Assembly (NCBI GenBank): GCA_014058105.1
Contig: JACGCM010002784.1
Location: 4,278,001-4,342,000 of the forward strand
Direction: 5' to 3'
From: Kingdonia uniflora
Taxonomy: Eukaryota; Streptophyta; Magnoliopsida; Ranunculales; Circaeasteraceae
Length of the DNA: 64,000 bases
Part shown: piece by piece, positions 57,601-64,000 of the stretch
Layout: each line of letters starts with the position of its first letter
How positions within the stretch are numbered: position 1 is the first letter of the stretch
Notes under the pieces: generated by a model
Told to the model about the DNA's origin: nothing
Seen by the model: the letters and a program-made list of their open reading frames with translations, nothing else
Database searches by the model: none
Position numbers and translations under genes: made by a program

Positions 57601-58661
57601 TCCTCTAGTGCTTCTCTATTCCTCAAGTGATTCGTTCTTCCTCGAGCGATTATCTATTATTTGAGTATTTTTTTTATTTTCCTCTCTCGAGTGATCATCT
57701 CTACCTCTAGTGATTTTCTCTTCCTCGAATGATCTTATCTTTTACGGTTTTTTCACTTTTACCTAAGTGTCTTTATTTCATTGGTATTTATTCAAGATAT
57801 TCATATTATCCTTACTTGAGAAAATGGGCAAGTTGGTAGCTGCTGTCGATTTCACAACTTTTGGTTACGAAACCACGTATGGGAAAAATGACAAGTCGGA
57901 TATTACTGCCACCGATTTCATGGGTGATGTGTGAAGTTTTGAAATGTTTTTGCTGCTGCAAAAGGAAATACTGGAAGAAGGTTTATTAGGGGGAGTTTCA
58001 ATTTTTTATTAGTGAGGGACTATCTATTTGTTCTCTTATTGCCATCCACCTTAATACGAGTATGGTCGTATCAACGTGAGGGGGAGTGTTGGAGTATATA
58101 GTGTGTCTACGCATATACTCCTCCTTTAGTCCCATAGAAGTAGTTTAGTGACCCCTTGTTATATAAAAAGCTGTAAAGCTTGTAATAATTAGAATTTTAG
58201 AATATCAAAATTTTCCTCCACTTCTTATTTCTACACACAGAGGTTGAGTTTTGTTTTTCTTCTTAATATAGATAATACAAAGTATTTCATATAAACTCCT
58301 TTACGAAACCACTCCTGTCGATTTTTTTGTTCAAACTCTTTTGGCATGTATTGGGTATTTATTTTCTAATTCGAATTCCTGTTTTGTTTTCGGAGCCGTT
58401 TATTGTCCTTGATTTTTCTTTCAGTGCCTTTCTCGCATTGTAAAAGTGGTATCATATAGATTCGTGTACCCCTTTGTGTAACCATTATTTTCATTGAATT
58501 CGTTGGCTCACGAACATTTTTTGGTGTTTCAGGGGAAACAGCTTTCACTGCTGTTAGATGAAGACCCGGCCACGATGGAGAGGAGGCAGCAATGTGCTAA
58601 AAGGCTTGAGTTATATAAATCAGCAAGGGACGAGATTGATTCCGTCGCATGGGCCCGATGA
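33612..58661 (+). CDS. DRP1C: Dynamin-related protein, DRP1 class (DRP1C-like), intact
   Basis: A large GTPase of the plant DRP1 class, which assembles on membranes and acts at clathrin-coated pits and the cell plate. Exons: 33612-33749, 33813-33876, 33966-34073, 36313-36414, 36525-36575, 36658-36719, 37594-37684, 37783-37847, 46272-46466, 46539-46658, 46746-46816, 47817-48042, 48150-48200, 48458-48826, 58533-58661. They sum to 1,842 nt (613 residues), all junctions GT-AG and in phase. Visible GTPase motifs are P-loop GGQSSGKSS (44-52), VTRRP (70-74), DLPG (145-148) and TKLD (214-217). The stalk has [11 protein letters not shown] and [16 protein letters not shown]; the C-terminal effector domain includes [17 protein letters not shown] and [13 protein letters not shown]. 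There is no pleckstrin-homology or proline-rich domain, as expected for DRP1. The start ([15 protein letters not shown]) and exon-13 motif [13 protein letters not shown] fit DRP1C better than DRP1A. Introns 8 (8.4 kb) and 14 (9.7 kb) are filled with transposons, yet no exon is damaged. Confidence 0.93.
33753..33772 (+). repeat. (TC)n microsatellite at the start of dynamin intron 1
   Basis: A run of about ten TC dinucleotides directly after the splice donor of exon 1. Confidence 0.9.
34074..36312 (+). other. Dynamin intron 3, no feature seen
   Basis: 2.2 kb of AT-rich intron. Frames on both strands are short and lack motifs, and I see no terminal repeats, poly(A) tails or RNA genes. Confidence 0.5.
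37207..37365 (-). mobile_element. tRNA-derived SINE in dynamin intron 6, with 12-bp target duplications
   Basis: The element (37,219-37,353, minus strand) has an A-box-like TGGCCCAGTGGT, a B-box-like GGTCATGGGTTCGAAACC, a 3' end with GGTTACGGATC and AAACCGGC, and a poly(A) tail. Perfect 12-bp target duplications GGAAACTCTTAC flank it (37,207-37,218 and 37,354-37,365). It shares its 3' end with the SINE at 45,103. Confidence 0.9.
39272..39664. mobile_element. Mutator-type MITE with 85-bp terminal inverted repeats
   Basis: The element spans 39,281-39,655 (375 bp). Its arms are about 85 bp long, beginning GGGCAAATTAGCTTTTGGAC on the left and GGGAAAATTAGTTTTTAGAC read inward from the right; both contain CCCTACATAATGACCACG. 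The flanks are ATAATAGAA and ATAATAGTA, a 9-bp target duplication with one mismatch, as Mutator-like elements make. It has no coding capacity. It lies in dynamin intron 8. Confidence 0.9.
39665..41423. other. Dynamin intron 8 sequence, minor repeats only
   Basis: A short direct repeat, GAAGAGCTACAACTAC, occurs near 39,810 and 39,886, each followed by a similar CTCTGTTGGC or TTCTGTTGAC block. The minus frames (39,918-40,307 and 40,916-41,098) show no domain. Nothing else is recognised. Confidence 0.4.
41429..41722 (-). repeat. 3' LTR of copia B
   Basis: On the plus strand it reads TGTTGGAATAAG to TTCTTATCA. It is closely similar to 45,876-46,170, with scattered substitutions and small indels. 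Confidence 0.95.
41729..42167 (-). pseudogene. Copia B RNase H domain and tail
   Basis: Frames give [15 protein letters not shown], then [13 protein letters not shown] and a [15 protein letters not shown] segment followed by [12 protein letters not shown]. This is the typical C-terminus of copia pol with RNase H acidic residues in an SEAEY context. A stop and frame changes separate the parts. Confidence 0.85.
42168..43482 (-). pseudogene. Copia B reverse transcriptase
   Basis: The longest frame (42,757-43,482) starts after the integrase tail. It has the linker [29 protein letters not shown] and [12 protein letters not shown], then [17 protein letters not shown] and YGLKQAP, the conserved N-terminal half of copia reverse transcriptase. 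The thumb and connection region (42,168-42,470) reads [15 protein letters not shown] and [13 protein letters not shown]. The YVDD catalytic stretch near 42,630 is in a broken frame. Confidence 0.9.
43609..44151 (-). pseudogene. Copia B integrase
   Basis: A 180-codon open stretch holds the end of the zinc-binding domain (GHLHFNGL then [14 protein letters not shown]). The DDE core is visible as HADICGPT (first Asp), [10 protein letters not shown] (second Asp) and [12 protein letters not shown] (Glu). The catalytic triad is intact. The frame is truncated upstream (stop near 44,152) and downstream. Confidence 0.9.
44390..44580 (-). pseudogene. Copia B protease
   Basis: [14 protein letters not shown] carries the aspartic protease active site (DSG), followed by a [17 protein letters not shown] strand typical of copia proteases. 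Confidence 0.85.
44640..45771 (-). pseudogene. Copia B gag, split by a SINE
   Basis: It starts at ATG 45,771 ([17 protein letters not shown]). Next come a capsid region with [12 protein letters not shown] and [14 protein letters not shown], then [10 protein letters not shown] and, in the shifted frame, a QDFFSK segment. The SINE at 45,103-45,356 interrupts here. Gag resumes with [27 protein letters not shown], a basic Gly/Arg segment and a CCHC zinc knuckle ([14 protein letters not shown]) near 44,720-44,760. A short duplicated block (about 44,590-44,690) repeats a [17 protein letters not shown] unit. Stops include one at a Trp position soon after the start. Confidence 0.88.
45103..45356 (+). 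mobile_element. SINE inserted in copia B gag
   Basis: An A-box-like TGGCTCAGTGG and B-box-like GGTCATGAGTTTGAGCC open the element. The middle repeats GGGCTTTGTACC and CCTTCGGGGCTTG units, and the 3' end has GGTTACGGATCTC and AAACCGGC before a 17-bp poly(A) run. The ends match the SINE in intron 6. It is longer because of the internal repeats. No target duplication is clear and a few gag codons seem lost at the junction. Confidence 0.85.
45876..46170 (-). repeat. 5' LTR of copia B
   Basis: Its plus-strand ends are TGTTGGAATAAG and TTCTTATCA. It is directly preceded by the primer site and followed by the target duplication ATAAG. Confidence 0.95.
48827..50046 (+). other. Start of dynamin intron 14, no gene seen
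   Basis: AT-rich intron sequence with no terminal repeats recognised. The last part (about 49,900-50,046) is CT- and CAC-rich, like a plant 5' leader, and runs into the gene fragment that follows. Confidence 0.4.
50840..51677 (+). mobile_element. Probable LINE 3' end with internal 180-bp repeats
   Basis: A 142-codon frame (50,976-51,404) is preceded by a broken copy of its own first third: the [18 protein letters not shown] text at about 50,879 corresponds to [16 protein letters not shown] at 51,057. The repeat unit is about 180 bp. After the stop there is a T-rich 3' untranslated stretch (GTAAGGTTTGGAGTTGTCCC, TTGTAATTAC) ending in an A-rich tail at 51,650-51,677. That layout fits the 3' end of a plant LINE inserted into the hAT element. 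I do not recognise the protein, and no target duplication was found. Confidence 0.45.
51740..54260 (-). pseudogene. hAT transposase, zf-TTF/ZMYM1-like
   Basis: The expected start [14 protein letters not shown] near 54,250 has ATA in place of ATG. Three tandem 14-15 residue repeats follow ([14 protein letters not shown] and variants, 54,030-54,155). The zf-TTF domain has [46 protein letters not shown] and, at its end, [15 protein letters not shown] (53,274-53,880). The RNase H-like catalytic middle is broken into short frames (52,440-53,270). The C-terminal dimerisation domain is open (51,740-52,369) with [19 protein letters not shown] and NRLHNRM. Family order is complete, but stops near 53,823 and others make it inactive. 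Confidence 0.88.
54686..54925. repeat. hAT subterminal repeats (TCGCAGAGGAGAG)
   Basis: Six copies of AATCGCAGAGGAGAG or close variants (ATTGCAGAGGA) occur in about 230 bp near the right end of the hAT element, most in the same orientation. Subterminal repeats of this kind are transposase-binding sites in other hAT elements. Confidence 0.75.
55617..55818. other. Intron spacer, purine-rich
   Basis: A purine-rich patch (GGGAGGGAAAAGAGAGAGGAG) around 55,735-55,770. No gene was found. Confidence 0.4.
55819..56604. mobile_element. hAT-type non-autonomous element (770 bp)
   Basis: The element spans about 55,827-56,596. Perfect 8-bp target duplications AGTCTAAA flank it (55,819-55,826 and 56,597-56,604). 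The ends are AAGGGTTGTACAC and, inverted, AGGGTTGTTCACGGGTCGGG. Subterminal regions are full of AACCGG, GGTTCGG and ACCCGACC words. The 82-95 codon frames inside carry no motifs. A (T)n tract lies near 56,421. Confidence 0.85.
56737..58240 (+). mobile_element. TRIM-like LTR element (1.5 kb)
   Basis: Two short LTRs (56,742-56,844 and 58,087-58,235) begin TGTTAGAGTATATAG and TGTTGGAGTATATAG. The first is followed by a decayed primer site TTGGTATAAGAGC (56,845-56,857). The second is preceded by a polypurine tract GAGGGGGAG and ends CTACA. Perfect 5-bp target duplications CACAG flank the element (56,737-56,741 and 58,236-58,240). The 1.2-kb interior has no gag or pol; it holds repeated CTCGAGTGAT and CTAGTGATTTT words, plus a short frame from ATG 57,824 of 36 codons. 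Small LTRs and no coding fit a terminal-repeat retrotransposon in miniature. Confidence 0.88.
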
Positions 58662-59713
58662 GATCTATCAGAGATGTGCATACATGCAATATATATTGTC
58701 AGTGTTGTAGTTAGCTTTGTTCCATAGTTCTGTTTATGCTGTGCCTTTTGTTGGTTGTGGAAGTTCTCCGTGAATCTTCGGTTACGAATTTGTAGCTTGT
58801 CACCATGTCATTTCGAAGTGTGATTCTATACTTATGTAAATTCTGAATTTAGATTCCAAGACTTGCTTCCTACTTATAGTGCCGTGTATTTTAAAGGCCC
58901 ACCCGATATCTTTATAGCATTGCATCATGTATGGGTTGGAAAAATTAGTTTTGTTTTCTCATTTCAAACTATGTTTGATAAATAATCACAATTAAGGTGT
59001 AAAGTTTTGATGATTCTCAAGGTTATTTGATGCCATCTTGAGTTGAGATGTCCAGGAGGACAGCCCTAATGATTTGAAGACCTGCTTGTGCCGTTCGTGT
59101 ACTTAAATATGGCGTAGCATTATTTACCCAACAGAAGACAGTGGGAAAACCTTATAAGTGCGCGAGAGAACACTGTATGGTGGAAATCAAGAGTTCACAT
59201 TTACAGAGAATTATAAAGGACAATAACATTATTGAAGAGGAAAAAATAGTGGTCCCTGATGACGAAAGTTGTGATTAATTTTACAGAATGAAAAGCGATA
59301 ATGAGAATGGAAGTGCTCTCCAAGTTGCTGATACATCCTTTAATGAGTGTTTTGCAAATGTGGAAATGATGCTAAACTAATATTCAATTTTAAGACGCTG
59401 TTTGCAAAATTTCCCAACGAATCTAGATCAAGCATATAATAGTGGTAACGAAAATTTATATAACCTAACTATTTCTGTTACCCGCAACTCCATCTCTTAA
59501 CTACCATCCCTCAAAATGTCTCGCCGTATCAAGTTTATGTTATCTAAAATTGCAACCTCATTGACCTGCTATAATATAATACCAAAGTTGTGTATGCTTA
59601 AATAAGTTTGAGCAATAATGGGTTCAGCACATCTGCAAATTGATTATCCAGGTAAACCTTCCAATTTTGCTATAAAAAATTGTCTAATAATCATACGTTG
59701 ACCATTACCCATT
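58662..59713. other. Convergent intergenic region between dynamin and the phosphatase gene
   Basis: The first 250 bp is the likely dynamin 3' UTR (T-rich, with TTCATT and AATTTGTA words). The region 59,100-59,400 has no recognised gene. No structure was seen that would separate the two convergent transcripts. Confidence 0.4.
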
Positions 59714-61574
59714 TCATGCAGCATCTGTTGCAATTGCTTTTCTATCAAGCTCTTCTAGTGCTGTCCAAAGTTTTACATCATCAAAATCCTTGATGAGAAA
59801 AGTTGCACCGGCTTCCAGAAGTAAGTGTTCGGGGTTTCTGGTAGCTACTCCCACTACCGGCATCCCAGCTGCAACTCCTGCTTCTATACCGGAGACAGAA
59901 TCCTATTCCAGCCAAGAGTACCAAAAATTTAGGAGATGTAGAGAGAAACTCTCAAATGAACTTAGAAAATTTAGGAGAAAGCTACCTCAAACACCATGGT
60001 GTGCTTGGGAGATGCTTTGAGAGCTTTGAGCCCTTTCAAGTAAGGATCAGGGAATGGTTTTGCTCGCTCACATTCACTTCCAACCACAAGAATTTGAAAG
60101 AATTCTGACATGTCTAGGCTTGAGACCATGAGCTCCGCGTTTGGTCTTGGAGCATTAGTTACTGCACCTCGCTTCAACCCACGATCTTCAATCCATTTTT
60201 GCAATTTTTTTAGGCCACTTACAGGCTTCAATTGTTTAGATGCCAGTCTGCATTCAAGAATAAAAAGGTATGTATAAGATAATGAACTATTCAGCACACA
60301 AACCGTGTCACATGCTTTGAGACGTGCATAAAGTTACTACTTTGCATAATATGTATTCAGTAATATGGGCAAAATCTCTATCCCTATGTATATAGTAGTT
60401 CTAATGATAAAAGAAATGTTTATCAACTATTAAAAAAAGAAGATTGCCAATCAAAGCTACTAATTGATTGCCTGTACTAACTCTACATAGTCGGTTAAAT
60501 GCAGTGTTTTTATTCGTACTTAATGAGGCTATAAATTGCGTTATACGGGTAATACATATGTTACACTTAAGCGCTTCCTAATTATAATGTTTGTATTATA
60601 TTTGATTGGGAATAAAATACTGACACGAATCTCAAGTCAAGTGTTTGAGAATTAGCATTGTCATGGGAATGTTGGAGTTTCTAACAAGAAAATGAAGCAC
60701 ACGTATGAATCACCTTCCCTATAATATCAAAGCACATGATTAGGTCATTTTTCAGATATTTTAGGTCCCAAAAATGATCATAATACCAATGAAACTATTT
60801 ATGTCTAATTATTTGTTGCTTCGTTTGATGATAATCAAATTTTGGGTCATCTTGTAACCATTCTAAAACTATAATTCAAGCACGGAGTCCAAAAATAATG
60901 TAATTACTTCTTCCATGGTTAGATAACGAATTTAGATAATTTAGAATCCAGAAAGGACCAACAATAGGATATCTTTTTTTTCTTATACTGTTAGAAATAA
61001 AATAGAGCTTGGAGTCATTGTAAAACAGAATGATACTCCAAATATTTGAGGTTACCTGCGAAAATAGGCTTCCTTGTCATCCATGAATTTCATGCCCTTC
61101 TCATGATCCCAATCTGGGAAGAGGACCTCACAAATATCTTCATTATGCTTGCCAGAGATGTTTTTGATAAAGAATTCCTCAGTAATTGGAACCCCACCAT
61201 TAAAACCAATCTGCACAACACCTTAGTGTAAAGTGTCAACAAGAAAAACTCATTAACACACATGATTGGTTAGTGAAAGCTAGGTAACAACGGCACGGAT
61301 ACGGGTGTCGGTGTCGGACATGGGTACGGAGTGTCCAATAGGGCAGAAAATAGAAAAGTAGCTTGTAAATAGTGTTGGACACGAGTGTCCGAGTGTCGGA
61401 CACTTTTTATTTTTTTAAAGTGAAGTGTCGTTGTTACCTAAGTAAAAAGGTAACTATACCTCTTGAAGCATTTCCTGAAATGCAAAGTGGTGAAGAGGAT
61501 CTGAATCACACAGCGTTCCATCAATGTCAAATAGTAGAGCTTCAAGAGGAGCTAGTCCAGAAAGAGAATAATTG
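59714..61574 (-). CDS. SGPP: HAD-superfamily sugar-phosphate phosphatase, SGPP-like (5' exon not found)
   Basis: Four exons on the minus strand: 61574-61460, 61210-61056, 60247-59986 and 59902-59714, all with AG/GT borders and in phase, ending in TGA at 59,714-59,716. They encode 240 residues. HAD motif I is FDIDGTLCDSD, motif II is VTNAP, motif III is around the Lys of ERAKPFPDPY and motif IV is EDSVSGIEAG split over the last intron. The cap-domain region has ITEEFFIKNISGKHN. The sequence is very close to Arabidopsis SGPP (At2g38740), a cytosolic broad-range sugar-phosphate phosphatase of about 244 residues, so only about 5-15 N-terminal residues are missing. The first recognised exon starts after an AG acceptor with two bases of a codon owed by an upstream exon. 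I could not place that exon in 61.6-63 kb. No coding lesion is visible, so the gene is probably functional. Confidence 0.9.
60248..61055 (-). other. Intron 3 of the phosphatase gene
   Basis: About 0.8 kb of AT-rich sequence between the cap-domain exons, with no repeat or RNA gene seen. Confidence 0.5.
61280..61441. mobile_element. MITE copy 1 in a phosphatase intron
   Basis: Inverted ends CTAGGTAACAACGGCAC and, from the right, TTAGGTAACAACGACAC. Inside are repeated GTGTCGGAC and GTGTCCGAG words. It is homologous over its whole length to 61,640-61,824. It ends about 20 bp from the exon at 61,460. No clean target duplication was found. Confidence 0.8.
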
Positions 61575-61631
61575 CTGAGGACAAAAGATAAAATTCATTA
61601 GTCAGTTTCACTCATTAAACTAAAATTATGT

Positions 61632-61832
61632 ATTTTTTCCTAGGTAACAACGACACAGATACGGGTGTCGGTGTCTGACACGGGTACGGGTGCCTGAAAC
61701 GACCGAAAATTGTTAAGTACCTTATAAATAATGTTGGACACGTGTACCCGAGTGTCCAAGTGTCCGAGTGTTGGGGTGTCGGACACGTTTTATCTTTTTA
61801 AAGTGAAGTGTCGTTGTTACCTAGCTTTTTTC
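61632..61832. mobile_element. MITE copy 2 upstream of the second phosphatase exon
   Basis: The element spans 61,640-61,824, with ends CTAGGTAACAACGACAC and GTGTCGTTGTTACCTAG. It is flanked by ATTTTTTC (61,632-61,639) and CTTTTTTC (61,825-61,832), an 8-bp target duplication with one mismatch, which suggests an hAT-type origin. It has the same internal GTGTCCGAG words as copy 1. Confidence 0.82.
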
Positions 61833-64000
61833 AAATCATATCTAACTCAGGAGAAACTGTGAAGGTACCAATACAAGTTAGAAATAGATAATATGTAGAT
61901 CGTGTGTCCAGAAAATAACAAAAGACGCCAGATTTGGTAGATTAACTTTAAGCTAATAAAATTGAAAGCAAAGATATGAGATATATTACATAATTCAGAA
62001 GAAAAACCAAAGAGCTGTGTCTAATAGGCTAATGGTAAATGTTTTAGAAAACTTTTTGCCCAGAAGAACAACATTTAGCTTCTAAAATTAATATCGTACT
62101 GCACTGAAGTGATTAGCTCTGGTTCAATATGAACAACCCGACTCTCTACTTCTGAATAATTCACGACCAGTTTCACAACAACAAAAAAACACACACACAC
62201 AGATCAAATATAACCTCTCAAGGGGTTGCCTGAATACCGCTATTTTAGCATTAGGAAACAACATAGAATCGAGGTATGTGCTCACATCCACTTGTTCTCA
62301 GTTAAAAAAGATCATATATTAGCATATGTAACTTTCAGAAAAACATTATCTTCCCATCAAACAAATTAATATGTTCACAGCTATCAAGTTAAGCACTTCG
62401 AGAACAACTTTTATTTTTTCACCACATCATTTAGCTCAAAATCACCATTGACGATTATTAACCCAATATATATAGAATCACAACCCACTAAAGGGTGCGA
62501 TCAAAGGAACCCCACACATTCTGCACCCTCTTCGCTTCAGAACTCTTTCGCCATCCACTACAGATCTCCTATAGAGATTTCTACACACTCAGTCTACTCC
62601 TTTATTTTGCAACATTTTAAGCATTCTATAGATAGAAAGAGATTACACAGACTCCCTTGGTTACTGTTGCTATTCCAAAAATCCCCTCAACATCAAATCC
62701 TTTCAAGATATTCCAAGTAAGAATCAATACTTGTTCAACATTAAAATACTCGTCCTTTGGTGAAGTCTGCAACTTGATCTTCAGAAACACTGCACCAAGA
62801 TAATGTTACAGTGTTTACGTAGCTTGCATTGCACACTTGGCATCTGATTTCCTCGTTCTTGTTAGGCAATACTTGGCTATCAGCTATGATAACCTGCTCA
62901 ACTGGCTTATTTCGGACATGCTGTTTCCATCTTCTTTGAGGTAATTCCTTTCACTCATTTATGTCCTGGTGTTCTTTCACACCATTCTCCCAAGATAAAG
63001 AATTCCTTAGACTTAATCTTTGTGACTCTTGTCTTGTCCTTTAGTCACTTATAGCATAAAACTGTGTAATCTCCAAATCCAGCAAAATGACATTTTCGAA
63101 AGATCTCCATTATGATAAAATTTATCATCCTGCTATTACAGCATCAAAAGCTTACTCAATATCACCTATTGGCTGGTGTGAACATCCAGAATCAACCACT
63201 CAGCCCATATGATACTTGATTCGCTTTCCCAGCGCTTGCAACTATGAACGAACCTGCTGGAAGACTTTTTGCATTCGTATAAGAGCAGTGGCATCTTCTT
63301 CTTCTTCAAAAGATGTTTAAACTTTATTTTTTGCTAGGCAAGTCGGTTTTATATATAAAAAGGCTTAAACTTGAACATCTCTCTAATCTTAACATTTTCC
63401 TCTTTAGTTTTTCTGAACCTCAATTTCATAAACGTTCCTTTTGCAACTTTCACTCTGCATTTGCTAGGAAAGTTACTTAGTTTTCACTTTTCAGCATATT
63501 AAACATTCCTTGTGATTAATTCTATCGTTTCTTCTCGACTTCTCGTCACCCATACCATCTACCCATGAGATAAGGCATTTTCTGGCATCTTCTTCCAGGC
63601 AAGTTTTGGCTTCTTTTCTTTGCCAGAGAATCAAGCCCCCTTGCCCTCTTCAAACAAAAACCCACCTTTTATATTTTCTAGCAAGTGCCTTCTAGTTTAC
63701 CAACAGATTTTTAACTATAGCAGTGAGGGTTGCATAGGCCAAAGATGAATTTACATACTCCAATCATAGGCCAGTTATATTGATTCCCCTCATAAATGTC
63801 GCGCTAATAGTCGACTCCATGTCCAACTGCTGGACCTCATAAACTTGTCTTTGGCTTGCAATAACTACTGAAAGATCAACATGTTATCTCATGTAATTAT
63901 GGCAAACTCTGTGTAACTATGCAAACTTGGGCTTCGGTTTTCTCATTCTTAAAATCTTCTTTTAGAGTTTTTGGTTCTTGGATATGCTCAAGCAAATCCC
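61833..64000. other. Upstream region of the phosphatase gene, no intact gene
   Basis: It should contain the phosphatase first exon and promoter but I could not locate them. The minus strand around 62,740-62,960 has an open stretch with a CQVC motif and no recognised family. The minus strand near 63,150-63,200 gives VVDSGCSHQPIGD, reminiscent of a copia protease active site, in otherwise broken sequence. An (AC)n tract lies at 62,190-62,202. Confidence 0.3.
63318..63362 (-). repeat. Possible SINE 3'-end remnant
   Basis: TTTTTTGCTAGGCAAGTCGG and the following TTTTATATA block match the poly(A) and 3' end of the intron-6 SINE with a few changes. The rest of the element is missing. Confidence 0.4.

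Noticed and set aside
62740..62960. Minus-strand open stretch with a CQVC motif
   Set aside because: No second metal-binding pair and no family recognised; no splice sites or start that I could trust.
63140..63220. VVDSGCSHQPIGD on the minus strand, like a copia protease site
   Set aside because: Only about 13 residues match and the neighbouring frames do not continue the domain; listed only as a hint in the region entry.
1..64000. tRNA, rRNA, CRISPR or bacterial-type operon features
   Set aside because: The only tRNA-like boxes are in the SINEs; no rRNA segments or spaced repeat arrays of CRISPR type are present, and the gene structure is eukaryotic.

Overview
The window is nuclear DNA from a flowering plant, probably a eudicot. 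The evidence is a spliced DRP1-class dynamin with plant-type introns, a spliced plant sugar-phosphate phosphatase, long AT-rich spacers, and plant transposon families (Ty1/copia, Ty3/gypsy, PIF/Harbinger, hAT, Mutator and CACTA types, SINEs, LINEs, a TRIM). I cannot name the species. Only two host genes look functional; nearly every other open frame is a broken transposon gene.

Layout. 1-16 kb is retrotransposon wreckage: two diverged gypsy gag copies in the same orientation (about 2.2-5.4 kb), a complete but dead copia element (5,903-11,839), and a second copia 5' end (primer site at 13,091). 16-24 kb holds an RNase H hybrid-binding domain relic next to a HARBI1-type transposase relic, two opposed LINE fragments, a Harbinger ORF1 relic, a 41-bp minisatellite and a foldback repeat. 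24-33.3 kb is a Harbinger cluster with two homologous plant-mobile-domain (PMD) genes. One PMD gene lies inside a 6.4-kb Harbinger element with matching termini and TTA target duplications (26,845-33,267), together with the element's own ORF1 and transposase. The other sits beside a Harbinger-type terminus.

33.6-58.7 kb is one dynamin gene, closest by eye to DRP1C. Its 15 exons sum to 1,842 nt (613 codons plus stop) with no frame lesion. Intron 8 (8.4 kb) carries a Mutator-type MITE and a copia element with perfect 5-bp target duplications and a nested SINE. Intron 14 (9.7 kb) carries a fragment of an unrelated membrane-protein gene split by a zf-TTF hAT transposon, an hAT-type MITE and a TRIM. 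The Harbinger element ends about 345 bp upstream of the dynamin ATG.

58.7-64 kb holds a convergent HAD-superfamily phosphatase gene (SGPP-like, minus strand) whose first small exon I could not place. Two copies of one MITE lie in or next to its introns.

The most unusual signal is the Harbinger/PMD association: PMD cargo near the right end of the element, plus family-specific GC-rich palindromes near the termini.
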